A stretch of 64,000 nt of DNA from SZUA-430 sp040381215 (GCA_040381215.1 JBEIHO010000010.1:1-64000); one strand, 5' to 3'; positions 1 to 8,414 are shown, counted from the stretch's first letter. The notes: generated from the sequence alone by a model not told the origin. Program-made: numbers and translations.

Positions 1-1
1 C

Positions 2-886
2 GCAGCCGAGAATTTCACCGACCGCGACCAGTATGTCTTCCTCGTCGACTTCCTGAAGCAACTGAACCAGCAGGCTCTGGCGCTGCGCGTGGCCAAGCGC
101 GGCATCCAGAAAAACCTGCCCGTGATCGACATTGCCTACCCCACGATTTCGCTTCCGGCCTGGCGTGGCAATGGCACCGCGCCAGAAAGCGCCCTTGTCC
201 TGGGCTTCACCCGGCAGGAGAGCGAATTCGACCCTGAGGCTCAGTCCAGCGCCGGCGCACGCGGCCTGATGCAGTTGATGCCTGCCACGGCAAGCCTCAC
301 CGCCAGACGCCACGGCATTCCCTACAGCGGCAAGGCAGACCTGTTTACGCCGTCCACCAACCTGCAGCTGGGCATGGCCCACGTCTCCGACCTGCTTGGC
401 GACTTCGCAGGGTCCTACATCCTGTCGATCGCCGCCTACAATGCGGGCGGCGGGCGCAGCAACCAGTGGATCGGGACATACGGCGACCCGCGCAATACCA
501 GCGCCGACGCCCTGGACTGGATCGAGCGTATCCCGTTCAGCGAAACCCGCAATTACGTTCAGCGCGTGCTGGAGAACACCCAGGTCTATCGCGCCGTCCT
601 TGCCGGACGCGCGGTTCCGGTCGGGGTACTGAATGACCTGCGCCGCGGCGCCTTCACCGAAATGGCAGCCAACGGCGCCCAATTCTCGTCGACCGCAACC
701 TCGTCATCACCCCCGGCCGCAGCGGTAGCAGCCGCCGCCGGCGCAGCAGCCACAGTGGCAGCCCCATCCGTCGTGTCGTCATCGCCCGTTTACGATGACG
801 ACGAAGCCGCCCCGGCGCCCAAGAAAAAGAAGGCAGCGGCCAAGCCGACAAAGAAAAAGAAGAAAAAGAAGCGTCGCTCGAACTGA
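2..886 (+). CDS. Soluble lytic murein transglycosylase, 3' part (partial at window edge)
   Basis: This is the C-terminal part of a periplasmic lytic transglycosylase that cleaves the glycan strand of peptidoglycan. The frame is open from base 2, so the true start lies upstream of the window; the GTG at 89 is internal. The SLT domain shows the catalytic Glu in RQESEF (codon 218-220), then GARGLMQLMP and AAYNAGGG, the usual order for family 1 SLT enzymes. After the domain the protein has an Ala/Ser/Pro-rich linker and ends in an extremely lysine-rich tail (about 17 Lys in the last 30 residues), which is not part of the catalytic fold and may bind an anionic polymer. The domain call is secure; the role of the tail is inference. 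Confidence 0.9.
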   Translation, partial: AAENFTDRDQYVFLVDFLKQLNQQALALRVAKRGIQKNLPVIDIAYPTISLPAWRGNGTAPESALVLGFTRQESEFDPEAQSSAGARGLMQLMPATASLTARRHGIPYSGKADLFTPSTNLQLGMAHVSDLLGDFAGSYILSIAAYNAGGGRSNQWIGTYGDPRNTSADALDWIERIPFSETRNYVQRVLENTQVYRAVLAGRAVPVGVLNDLRRGAFTEMAANGAQFSSTATSSSPPAAAVAAAAGAAATVAAPSVVSSSPVYDDDEAAPAPKKKKAAAKPTKKKKKKKRRSN

Positions 887-995
887 CACGCGCAGTCCAA
901 ACGGGCCCGCGAACCCGAACCGAAAAGTCAGGACCTGTTCAGCATCCCTCTTTTCCAAGTCTTAAGCCTCATGCACTAGCCTTCCCGCAACAAGA

Positions 996-1115
996 ATGAA
1001 GTTCGGTGTGGTGGTGGTGCAGATGTCGAAGATCGGCTTTACGGCGTTCCTGTTTTCCTGCAGCGCATTCGGTTGGGGCTTCGCAGCCCTGATGTCGATC
1101 CCCGCCTATATCTGA
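996..1115 (+). CDS. Candidate 39-residue single-pass membrane peptide
   Basis: A short open frame lies in the 262-base gap after the transglycosylase. The predicted peptide begins MKFGVVVVQMSKIG and continues with a hydrophobic, Phe/Gly/Ala-rich stretch of about 25 residues that could span the membrane. No strong ribosome binding site precedes the ATG at 996 or the internal ATG at 1023, so expression is uncertain. I do not recognise the family. The rest of the gap shows nothing I can name. Confidence 0.25.
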   Translation: MKFGVVVVQMSKIGFTAFLFSCSAFGWGFAALMSIPAYI

Positions 1116-1148
1116 AGACACCCGGCCACTTGCGCGCAATGCGCGCGC

Positions 1149-1985
1149 CTACATGGGCTTCATCAGCCGCGCAAGCAGACTATTGAACCGCGCGGGCGCC
1201 TCCAGCCCAGGCAGATGCGCCACACCCTTGATCATCGACAGCTGCGCATTGCGGCTCCCGGCTGCCAGCGCCTGCCCTCGCTCCAGGACATGAGGAAAGT
1301 CGAGCGCCCCGCAAATGACCGCAACCGGCTGATCGACCTCGCGAAGGCGGCGGAAGGGTTCCCCGGCCACGCTGTCCCGGTTGCTTTCAGCGCGCCTGAG
1401 AGCCGCCTCGCACATATCGGTGAACAGGACGCGCAGGTTTCCCCCGACCCGTCCTTCGGCCTCGGCCGGCCCGTCAAGCCAGGCATGCGCCATGAGCCTG
1501 CTGAGCCAGACAACATCTCCCGATCGTCGCGCCAACTCGATCTCGTCGAGCAGCCGCTGGATGCCCTCCGGCTGGGACGCCGTTTGAGGCAGCGTGCCGG
1601 TCGTGGGCGAGACCAGCACCAAGCCGTCCACCCGCTCGGGATGGGAAAGCGCATAATCGATCGCGATGCGGCACGCCTCCGAACTGGCGACAAGGATCGC
1701 ACTGTCGGCGTCGAGGCTCTCGAGGACTGCATCAAGATCCCCGACCTGCGTATGCTGCTCGCTGGGATCGGATGCCTCGCCGAAGCCACGGCGATCATAG
1801 GCCGCCACCTGGAACCGCGCCGAAAAGGCCCCCAACTGGGCCCACCACATGCGCCGGTCACAAACACCCGCATGCAGGAAGACCACCAACCGTCCTTCGC
1901 CTGCAGACGTAACGGCAAGACTTCCTCGCCCGGAGCGCACCGCGAAATGCGACAGCGCCGCCCCCGCTGACGCCCGGCCCTTCAA
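1149..1985 (-). CDS. Alpha/beta-fold hydrolase
   Basis: Predicted alpha/beta hydrolase of about 278 residues, substrate unknown. The HAG oxyanion motif comes early and is followed by YDRRGFGEA. The nucleophile elbow is degenerate (A-S-S-E-A, Ser102, in place of G-x-S-x-G). The acid is probably Asp229 (CGALDFP) and the histidine His257 (GVAHLPG). The frame stays open upstream to 2060 but that part lies inside the crotonase gene. I prefer the TTG at 1985, whose last two bases form the start of the upstream gene's TGA stop, which implies translational coupling; a GTG about 15 codons further in is the alternative. Pairing with a crotonase suggests a shared acyl or ester substrate, which is inference. 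Confidence 0.8.
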   Translation of the reverse strand: MKGRASAGAALSHFAVRSGRGSLAVTSAGEGRLVVFLHAGVCDRRMWWAQLGAFSARFQVAAYDRRGFGEASDPSEQHTQVGDLDAVLESLDADSAILVASSEACRIAIDYALSHPERVDGLVLVSPTTGTLPQTASQPEGIQRLLDEIELARRSGDVVWLSRLMAHAWLDGPAEAEGRVGGNLRVLFTDMCEAALRRAESNRDSVAGEPFRRLREVDQPVAVICGALDFPHVLERGQALAAGSRNAQLSMIKGVAHLPGLEAPARFNSLLARLMKPM

Positions 1986-2788
1986 TGGAGCGTGGCCTCG
2001 GGGTCGCGCCCGCCGATCAGCACCTGCAGCCGGCTCTGGGCATCGCCATCCGCGAAACACCGCACAAGCGCCTTTGGACTGGCATCAGCAGCATCCTGCA
2101 CCCGCCCCTCCAGCGCCAGGCGCAACAAACGCTTGGTCTCAGAGACAGCAACAGGTGACAGCGAGACAAAATGCGAGGCGAGCTGCTGCACCGCGGGCCA
2201 GAAATCGGCAGTCGTGGCGACATTCGACACCAGGCCCAGCATGAAGGCCCGTTCGGCCGTCACCACCCCGCCGGTCAATGCAAGCGCCGTGGCCGAACCA
2301 ATGCCGCTGATGCGCTGAAGCCGCCCCAAGGCGCCTCCGCCCGAACTCAGCCCGACATTGATGCCCGGCAGCCCGAAGCGCGCATCAGACCGGGCGAGAC
2401 GGATATCCGCATGCAGCGCCAGCTCGAACCCAGCGCCCAGGCACGACCCTTTCACCGCAGCGATCACCGGCACCTGCAGCGAGGTCAAGCGGTCATGGAT
2501 GCCCCGCGCCTGCAGGCCCACCTGCTCGATGTCCGCAGGCGACATCATCGCGAGTTCGGCCACATCCATGCCAACCGAAAACGGCTCGTCGCCTGTGCTT
2601 GTCAGCACCACGACGCGCAAACCCCGGTCCGCGGCCAGATCGTCGAGGGCCGTCGCCAGGACCCGGCGCAATTCGCTGTTGATGGCGTTGGATGCCTCGG
2701 GCCGGTTGAAGGACAACGTGGCGATCCCTGCCTGCTTTTCAACAGTCAGCACCGCCTCTCGCCCGCGTCTGGAAGGAGCATCGTTCAT
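1982..2788 (-). CDS. Enoyl-CoA hydratase/isomerase (crotonase) family protein
   Basis: Crotonase-fold protein of 268 residues, expected to bind an acyl-CoA thioester. The CoA and oxyanion-hole regions are present (SVGMDVAEL near 71-79, GSCLGAGFELALHAD near 114-128). Glu122 matches the first catalytic Glu of enoyl-CoA hydratase, but the position of the second (P-E-I in the hydratase) is Gly142 in FGLPGINVG, so simple hydratase activity is doubtful and an isomerase, hydrolase or lyase role is possible. The ATG at 2788 was chosen because the family homology begins just after it; an upstream ATG at 2830 gives an unlikely extension. It is coupled to the alpha/beta hydrolase downstream. Confidence 0.85.
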   Translation of the reverse strand: MNDAPSRRGREAVLTVEKQAGIATLSFNRPEASNAINSELRRVLATALDDLAADRGLRVVVLTSTGDEPFSVGMDVAELAMMSPADIEQVGLQARGIHDRLTSLQVPVIAAVKGSCLGAGFELALHADIRLARSDARFGLPGINVGLSSGGGALGRLQRISGIGSATALALTGGVVTAERAFMLGLVSNVATTADFWPAVQQLASHFVSLSPVAVSETKRLLRLALEGRVQDAADASPKALVRCFADGDAQSRLQVLIGGRDPEATLH

Positions 2789-2885
2789 CACGGCCACAAT
2801 ATAGCCGATCTGGAGGCGCCATGGTCGCAAAAAAAGCGGAGACGGGGGTGCCCCGCTCCGCTCGCAACCCTGATTGCCGTAAGGT

Positions 2886-3155
2886 CTAGTGCGCGGTTTC
2901 CTGCAGCCAAAGACGGGCCAGACGCTGCGCCTCGGCGATATCGTTCGTCGACATCTGCTGCGCCAGCTCTGAACGCCACAGCCGGGCCTCCACGACGCCC
3001 TTCATGGCGGCAAGGTTGAAATACTTGTGGGCATGGACAAGGTCCAGCTCCACGCCCTGTCCCGTCGAATAGCACAGCCCCAGCTGGTACAGGGCCTGCG
3101 GCTTGCCAGCCTTGGCCTGCCCCTCGAAATCTTCAACCGTGTTGATGTCCAGCAT
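2886..3155 (-). CDS. Small Sel1-like (TPR-type) repeat protein
   Basis: An 89-residue protein with a Sel1-like repeat pair: A-GKPQALYQLGLCYSTGQGV, then AHKYFNLAAMKGVVEA, and a C-terminal amphipathic helix with repeated Ala/Leu/Arg. Such short repeat proteins are helical scaffolds for protein-protein contact and are widespread in Alphaproteobacteria. The ATG at 3155 starts MLDINTVEDFEG; a GTG two codons upstream has a GGGGAG about 8 bases before it and may be the true start. The longer reading to 3227 adds a basic, non-conserved-looking extension. The partner is unknown. Confidence 0.75.
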   Translation of the reverse strand: MLDINTVEDFEGQAKAGKPQALYQLGLCYSTGQGVELDLVHAHKYFNLAAMKGVVEARLWRSELAQQMSTNDIAEAQRLARLWLQETAH

Positions 3156-3584
3156 TGCCACGTCTCGTACTCCCCACATTCTCCGGCGGAATTGTCTCGC
3201 ATTCCGCTCGATCAGCCATGCGAGCATGAGGGGTTAGGCTGAATGCAACGTTAAAGTTAGAGGCTTATATTCCTTAACAGGGGACAGCATGACGCCAGTT
3301 AAGGCGTCGGCAGAAGCGCCTGCAAAATCCTTGCATAACAGCGGCTCGCGGGATTAACACGAAATACAGGGACGCATTAACGCGTCGGGCGGCCTGATAT
3401 TTTTTTCCGAAACCGGAGCAGGCATTCACCCCGGAAACGCGCCTGCAATGGCCTGAAACGCGAACCGGGCGCGCAACCCGCTCCAGAGGGAGTTGCACGC
3501 CCGGCAGAACCCTGGGTGCGTTCCGGCTTCCGATGGAAAACCGTAGGCACCCTCATGCAGCCCGAAGCGGGCTGCACGTGAGTC
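3156..3584. other. Gene-free stretch of about 430 bases with a strong hairpin
   Basis: I see no convincing gene here. The most notable element is a long hairpin at 3465-3504: 13-base arms with one mismatch (CCGGGCGCGCAAC against GTTGCACGCCCGG) enclosing a second short CTCC/GGAG stem. It lies downstream of the Lys-rich gene on the minus strand and is not followed by a T run. The part from 3240 to 3400 is AT-richer, contains several TTAA words, and probably holds the promoter of the Sel1-like gene, but no clear promoter or spaced TTAA pair could be assigned. Confidence 0.4.
3557..3575 (-). terminator. Perfect 8-bp hairpin after the Lys-rich gene
   Basis: GCAGCCCG and CGGGCTGC flank a 3-base loop, 10 bases past the stop codon of the 39-residue Lys/Ala-rich gene. 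The position fits a transcription terminator or mRNA 3' stabiliser. There is no U tract after it on the minus strand, so a classical intrinsic terminator is not proven. Confidence 0.45.
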
Positions 3585-3704
3585 TTACTTCTTCTTCGCG
3601 GCCTTCTTGACGGCGGCCTTCGGCTTCGCTGCAGCCTTCGTCGCGGTCTTCGCCGGGGCCTTCGCAACCGGCTTCTTCGCCTTCTTCTTCGCTACCATTG
3701 GCAT
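3585..3704 (-). CDS. 39-residue Lys/Ala-rich histone H1-like basic protein
   Basis: A very small gene with an AGGAG ribosome binding site 8 bases before its first ATG. The product begins MPMVAKKKAKKPVAKAPAKT and continues in the same Lys/Ala/Pro pattern to a terminal AKKK: about 16 lysines, 13 alanines and no acidic residue. This composition is that of histone H1-like tails and of the C-terminal arms of some alphaproteobacterial HU and TopA proteins, so nucleic acid binding and compaction is the likely role. The gene is flanked by a perfect hairpin at its 3' end. The RBS and clean boundaries argue for a real gene; the function is inference from composition alone. Confidence 0.65.
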   Translation of the reverse strand: MPMVAKKKAKKPVAKAPAKTATKAAAKPKAAVKKAAKKK

Positions 3705-3956
3705 ATCAGTAACTCCTACGTTACGGGTGAAAGCGCACCGTGCGCCTTCAGACCGCTACATATTGGTGACTTTACGCATGCAGCGCAACATCTCGCGCAA
3801 GGCGAAGTGATGCACGAAAGACACGCCATCACGAAAGCAAGATAATTCCTGCAATATATGCAATCATCAGCCTACGGATGATTAGACCGGCAACCCGAGG
3901 CCAACGGCATCACGCAGCTCGATTTGCACGAATCAACGCGAATCGCCCTGCACTCT

Positions 3957-4727
3957 TCACGCGAAACCCGTCTTGTCGGCAGCACCGTGCACCGAGATCT
4001 TTTCACCCGACACATACGAGTTGCGATCCGACACCAGGAAGCGCACGACGTTGGCGATGTCCTCCGGTGAACAGACGTGACCGAAGGGAGAATTGGCGTC
4101 GAGATCATGGATCTGCTCCACGCCACGTGACTTTGCCAGCCGCTGCCCCATGTCGGTGTCCGTCAGCGGAGGCGCGACCACGTTCACGCGGATATTGTGA
4201 GCCCGCTCTTCCTTTGCCAGCGTGAAAGCAAGCGCCTCAAGCGCAGCCTTGCCCATGTTGTAGGGCGCACCACGTGCCGCAAACCCAAGCGTCGCGACGC
4301 TCGAGATCATGATGACGTCGCCACGCGCGGCTTCCCGCATCTGAGGCAGCACAAGTTTCGACATGTAGAAGGGTGCCAGGGCATGAACACCGATGACCCG
4401 CATCATCTCTGCAGGTTCCGTGTCAGCAACCATCATGCCGCGGCTCGCGATGCCCGCATTATTGACAAGGATTGAAACAGGACCAAGCGCGGCCCGCACG
4501 CCATCGACCATCCGCGCACACTCTTCGAACGCGTCCACCGAGGCCTGGACCGCGACGGCACGCCGCCCGAGGGCGCGGATTTCAGCGACAACGCGGTCAG
4601 CCTCGTCCTTTTCACGCCGGTAATTGACAGCAACATCCGCGCCGTCGGCCGCAAGCCCCAATGCAATCGCCCGGCCAATACCGCGGCTGGCCCCCGTCAC
4701 CAAGGCAACCCTGCCCGCCAAAGACAT
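3957..4727 (-). CDS. SDR-family oxidoreductase, FabG-like
   Basis: NAD(P)-dependent short-chain dehydrogenase/reductase of 256 residues. The cofactor motif TGASRGIG lies at 11-18, NNAG near 89-92, and the catalytic Ser143, Tyr156 and Lys160 (YNMGK) are all present. The fold and length match 3-oxoacyl-ACP reductase-like enzymes. The ATG at 4727 was chosen because GGAG lies 6 bases upstream; ATGs at 4733 and 4739 are alternatives. It follows the acyl-CoA dehydrogenase gene by about 60 bases on the same strand, which points to fatty acid or acyl-CoA metabolism rather than a dedicated FAS II role. The exact substrate cannot be read from the sequence. Confidence 0.88.
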   Translation of the reverse strand: MSLAGRVALVTGASRGIGRAIALGLAADGADVAVNYRREKDEADRVVAEIRALGRRAVAVQASVDAFEECARMVDGVRAALGPVSILVNNAGIASRGMMVADTEPAEMMRVIGVHALAPFYMSKLVLPQMREAARGDVIMISSVATLGFAARGAPYNMGKAALEALAFTLAKEERAHNIRVNVVAPPLTDTDMGQRLAKSRGVEQIHDLDANSPFGHVCSPEDIANVVRFLVSDRNSYVSGEKISVHGAADKTGFA

Positions 4728-4787
4728 GCCCATCTCCATCGAATGATTGTGTGAGAGAAAATCCGGCAGGGAGGAACGCCCCCGCCG

Positions 4788-6590
4788 CTACAGGCCGATC
4801 TCGGCCTCGCCAAGCTGGAAAGGACCGCCCGCGCCGCGGGTGACCGCTTCCAGAAGGCCCGCAGCCCGCGGCAGGACCTGCTCGGCAAAGAACTGGGCAA
4901 CCGCGATGCGCGTCGAAAGGAACGCGGCATCCTGCCCCGGCACTGCCATCTGCCGACGCGCCTCCAGCGCTCCACGCGCCAGATAGAACCCGCCCGCAAG
5001 CAGGCCCATCATCTGAAGATAGGGCTGAGATGCCGGTAATGCCTCATGCGGCGAGGTGCGCATCGTCGCCTGCAGCCAAGCCGTGGCCTCGGCACAGCCC
5101 TGATGAGCCCTTGAAAGAGCTCTCCCGATGGACGCAAGCACGGGATCACCCCCGGCACACGTGGCAGCCGTGACCGCAATCTCGTCCAGGAATGACCTGA
5201 CTGCCTCGCCGCCATCCAAGGCAAGCTTGCGCCCGATGAGATCGATCGACTGGATGCCATTCGTGCCTTCATAGATCGGCGTGATCCGAGCATCGCGGAA
5301 ATGCTGCGCGATGCCCGTATCCTCCACGAACCCCATGCCCCCATGGACCTGGATACCAAGGGAGGTCACCTCGACCGCCATGTCCGTACACCAGGCCTTC
5401 GAGAGCGGGATCAGCAACTCCTCCCGCGCCTTGGCGCTGGCCCTTTCCGCAGGAGTAGCCCCGTGCCGCGCCAGATCGATGGCCACAGCATTGGCAAGGC
5501 AGATTGCACGGCCGGCCTCGATCATCGCTTTCTGCGTGAGCAGCATGCGCCGCACGTCGGCATGAAAGATGATAGGCACCATGTCCCGCGCCTCGTGCTG
5601 CAAGCCGAACGGCTTGCCCTGCCGCCGTTCACGTGCGTAGGACAGGGACTGCTGGAAACTGCGCTCCGCCACGCCGACGCCCTGCATGCCAATGGCAAGA
5701 CGGGCCGAGTTCATCATCGTGAACATCGCCGCCATGCCCTTGTTCTCGGCACCGATCAGGAACCCGGTCGCGCCGCCCCCGTCTCCGAAAGCCATGACGC
5801 AGGTTGGGGAGCCATGGATGCCGAGCTTGCGCTCTAGCCCGACGCACCGCAGGTCATTTCGGACACCCGGCGTCCCATCGGCTTGCGGCAGGAACTTGGG
5901 CACAAGGAACAGCGAGATCCCGCGCGTGCCCGGAGGCGCATCCGGAAGCCGGGCCAGAACAAGATGCACGATATTCTCCGCGGCATCGTGCTCGCCCCAC
6001 GTTATGTAGATCTTCGTCCCCGTGATGCGATAGGTGCCATCGCCAGCAGGCACCGCCCGGGCCCTGAGCGCCCCCACATCCGATCCAGCCTGCGGCTCGG
6101 TCAGGTTCATCGTGCCCGACCAAGCCCCACTCACGAGTTTCGGGAGGTAGAGGCCGCGCTGCGCATCGGATCCATGGGCGACGAGGGCATCGATCGCACC
6201 TTGGCTGAGCAACGGGCACAGACCGAACGCCATGCTGGCGCCATTCCACATTTCCTGCACGGCCAGGCCCAAGGCATGCGGGAGCCCCTGACCGCCATGG
6301 GCTCCGGGTCCGGTGAGGCTGCCCCAGCCGTTATCGACAAAACGCCTGTAGGCCGCGCTGAAGCCGGATGGCAGCAGCACCTGGCCATTCTCGAGCCGTG
6401 CACCTTCCACGTCCCCGACACGGTTAAGCGGGGCGATCACTTCATTTGCAAAGCGGCCGGCCTCATCGATGACCGCCGTCACGGTCTCCTCGCCGAAATC
6501 AGGATAGGCAGGGTTGCCGTGGAGGTTACCCATCCCGGCGATGGCATCGAGGGCAAATCGGATTTGTCGAACGGGGGCTGCGTATGTCAT
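4788..6590 (-). CDS. Acyl-CoA dehydrogenase, DmdC/long form with C-terminal domain
   Basis: FAD-dependent acyl-CoA dehydrogenase of 600 residues, about 200 longer than classical short-chain enzymes because of a C-terminal extra domain typical of the DmdC-like branch. Visible motifs are TEPQAGSDVG at 164-173 (FAD and substrate loop), the QVHGGMGFVEDTGIAQHFRDAR signature region at about 414-435, and the catalytic base Glu441 in YEGTNGIQSIDL. It would introduce a 2,3 double bond in an acyl-CoA and pass electrons to ETF. DmdC acts on 3-methylthiopropionyl-CoA, but the family is broad, so the substrate is left open. It leads a two-gene unit with the downstream SDR. Confidence 0.9.
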   Translation of the reverse strand: MTYAAPVRQIRFALDAIAGMGNLHGNPAYPDFGEETVTAVIDEAGRFANEVIAPLNRVGDVEGARLENGQVLLPSGFSAAYRRFVDNGWGSLTGPGAHGGQGLPHALGLAVQEMWNGASMAFGLCPLLSQGAIDALVAHGSDAQRGLYLPKLVSGAWSGTMNLTEPQAGSDVGALRARAVPAGDGTYRITGTKIYITWGEHDAAENIVHLVLARLPDAPPGTRGISLFLVPKFLPQADGTPGVRNDLRCVGLERKLGIHGSPTCVMAFGDGGGATGFLIGAENKGMAAMFTMMNSARLAIGMQGVGVAERSFQQSLSYARERRQGKPFGLQHEARDMVPIIFHADVRRMLLTQKAMIEAGRAICLANAVAIDLARHGATPAERASAKAREELLIPLSKAWCTDMAVEVTSLGIQVHGGMGFVEDTGIAQHFRDARITPIYEGTNGIQSIDLIGRKLALDGGEAVRSFLDEIAVTAATCAGGDPVLASIGRALSRAHQGCAEATAWLQATMRTSPHEALPASQPYLQMMGLLAGGFYLARGALEARRQMAVPGQDAAFLSTRIAVAQFFAEQVLPRAAGLLEAVTRGAGGPFQLGEAEIGL

Positions 6591-6662
6591 CTATGGGATC
6601 AGGACCTGAACATATTTCGGGCACACTGCTTCAGGCCGGGCAAGGCAATCAAGGAGTTTTCC

Positions 6663-7265
6663 ATGCGCTGGGTTCCCGCACTCATCCTCGCAGCAATGCC
6701 CTTGAGTGCATCCGCGGCCAATACGTCCCTCAATCCGCAATCTGCACCCAAGGGAACGTACCGGCTGGATCCAGGCCACACCCTGGTCCAATTCTGCATT
6801 CCCCACATGGGCATCAGCAATTATTGCGGCCGTTTCGGCAAGGTCAGTGGCTCGATCACCTTCAATGGAGCCCAACCGGAGAAGAGCAGTGCAAAGATCG
6901 AGGTGGATGTGGGCTCGCTGGACACGCCATCCGACCCCCTCGACGAAAAGCTGAGGACCCAGTTCTTCGAGACCGACAAGCACCCCCTCGCACGCTTCAT
7001 CTCCTCCGGTATCCGCGTGACCGGTGACAGAACGGGGATCATCGCAGGGCAACTCGAACTCCATGGGGTCAAGAAACCCGTGGAAATCGCGGTCACCTTC
7101 AACGGCGGCCTCATGCACCCCTTTTCAAACGCCTACGCCATAGGGTTTTCCGGCACCACGACGATCGCCCTCGAGGATTTTGCGTTTCCCGATGTTTCCT
7201 GGAGATCCTTCGTCGGCGACGCTGCAAAGCTGACGCTGGAAGTCGAATTCATCGCGGAGAAGTGA
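6663..7265 (+). CDS. YceI family periplasmic protein (first copy)
   Basis: A 200-residue exported lipocalin-like YceI protein, a family that binds isoprenoid chains such as polyprenyl quinones. It has a signal peptide (MRWVPALILAAMPLSASA, then Ala) and the family opening YRLDPGHTLVQF, and it ends in VEFIAEK. AGGAG lies 6 bases before the ATG. Two cysteines (FCIPHMG, NYCGRF) are close together and could form a disulfide, a feature the second copy shares only in part. It is followed four bases later by cytochrome b561 and then another YceI gene, the arrangement known from E. coli yceJ-yceI, which suggests quinone-linked electron transfer at the periplasmic face. Confidence 0.88.
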   Translation: MRWVPALILAAMPLSASAANTSLNPQSAPKGTYRLDPGHTLVQFCIPHMGISNYCGRFGKVSGSITFNGAQPEKSSAKIEVDVGSLDTPSDPLDEKLRTQFFETDKHPLARFISSGIRVTGDRTGIIAGQLELHGVKKPVEIAVTFNGGLMHPFSNAYAIGFSGTTTIALEDFAFPDVSWRSFVGDAAKLTLEVEFIAEK

Positions 7266-7269
7266 TGTC

Positions 7270-7833
7270 ATGACAGACACCCCACGCTACAACGCCATCG
7301 CCCAGCTCCTGCACTGGATCATGGCCATCGCCATCATCGCGATGATCATCGTCGGCGAGGTGATGGGCGACCTGTCGCGCGACGACCCCATGAAGTTCGA
7401 GCTGTACCAACTCCACAAGTCTGCCGGGCTCACGATCCTGGCCCTCGCGCTCTTCCGCATCGTGTGGCGGCTGCTGCATGCACCGCCAGCCTTGCCAGCC
7501 GGCATGTCATCATGGGAACGCTACGCCGCAGGCTTCACGCATCTGGCCTTCTATTTCCTGATTGTCGCCATCCCGGTCACCGGTTGGGCAATCGCATCGA
7601 CCTCGTCGTCAGGCGTCCCCACCTTGTGGTTCGGACTGTTTGAGGTCCCCCCGCTTCCGGGCCTGTCCGGAGCCGAAGACATGCATGACCTCAACGAAGC
7701 CGCGGAAGAGGCACATGAGCTGCTGGCCAACCTGACAATCCTGCTCCTTCTGCTTCATGTCGCAGCCGCCCTCAAGCATCACTTCTGGAACCGCGACGAC
7801 GTGCTGAAGCGCATGCTGCCCTTCCTGCGATAG
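7270..7833 (+). CDS. Cytochrome b561
   Basis: An inner-membrane dihaem b cytochrome of 187 residues with four hydrophobic helices. The likely haem ligands are His15 (LLHWIM), His49 (LYQLHKSAG), His149 and His163 (LLHVAA), the usual pairs of the Ni-hydrogenase/cytochrome b561 fold. The family oxidises ubiquinol or handles superoxide at the membrane. It sits between two YceI genes with very short gaps (4 and 11 bases), so the three are almost certainly one transcript, and the YceI proteins are its probable periplasmic partners. Confidence 0.9.
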   Translation: MTDTPRYNAIAQLLHWIMAIAIIAMIIVGEVMGDLSRDDPMKFELYQLHKSAGLTILALALFRIVWRLLHAPPALPAGMSSWERYAAGFTHLAFYFLIVAIPVTGWAIASTSSSGVPTLWFGLFEVPPLPGLSGAEDMHDLNEAAEEAHELLANLTILLLLLHVAAALKHHFWNRDDVLKRMLPFLR

Positions 7834-7844
7834 GAAACCGACCA

Positions 7845-8414
7845 ATGAACAAGCACCTGAGCATTGCCGTAACCACCCTCTTGCTGGCCCTGGGACAGAC
7901 AGCGCACGCAGCCCCCGCATGGAACGTCGACGCATCCAGGAGCAGCCTGACCTTCAAGGTCGGCGTCAACGGCGAAACAGTGCAGGGAAGCTTCCCGGGC
8001 TTCGGCGCGCAGATCCGCTTCGACCCCAACGACCTGGCGTCATCATCGGTCAAGGTGGTGATGGACACGTCGGGAATTCGCACCGGAGACCGGACGCGCG
8101 ACACCATGCTCCTCAAGCCGGCATGGTTCAACGTGCTCGACTTTCCGCAAGCCACATTCACCTGCCCGAAGTTCACAAGCAATGGACCAGGCAAGTTCGT
8201 GTGCGAGGGAAAACTCGCGATCAAGGGCATCACGCGCGACGTGAAACTACCCTTCACCCTCGACATTCAGGGACAAAAAGCCGTCGCGCGCGGGTCAGCA
8301 ACAATCCGCCGGCTCGATTTCAAGGTAGGCGAAGGCGCTGACTTTGCAACGGGTTCTCCGGTGGCACTCGATGTCACGGTATCGATCGTCGTGGTTGCGA
8401 CGAAGGCGAAATAG
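7845..8414 (+). CDS. YceI family periplasmic protein (second copy)
   Basis: A 189-residue YceI protein with a signal peptide ending at AHA before APAWNVDASRSSLTF. It keeps the family fold but is clearly diverged from the first YceI upstream, so this is not a recent tandem duplication. Last gene of the YceI-cytochrome b561-YceI unit; the next gene (threonylcarbamoyl-AMP synthase) starts 12 bases later and may share the transcript without sharing the function. Confidence 0.88.
   Translation: MNKHLSIAVTTLLLALGQTAHAAPAWNVDASRSSLTFKVGVNGETVQGSFPGFGAQIRFDPNDLASSSVKVVMDTSGIRTGDRTRDTMLLKPAWFNVLDFPQATFTCPKFTSNGPGKFVCEGKLAIKGITRDVKLPFTLDIQGQKAVARGSATIRRLDFKVGEGADFATGSPVALDVTVSIVVVATKAK

Noticed and set aside
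3274..3498. 74-codon Arg-rich frame on the minus strand
   Set aside because: It overlaps the large hairpin, has no RBS and no recognisable feature.
5883..6662. Long N-terminal extension of the first YceI gene across the acyl-CoA dehydrogenase gene
   Set aside because: It is antisense to a clear gene; the ATG at 6663 has AGGAG and begins a proper signal peptide.
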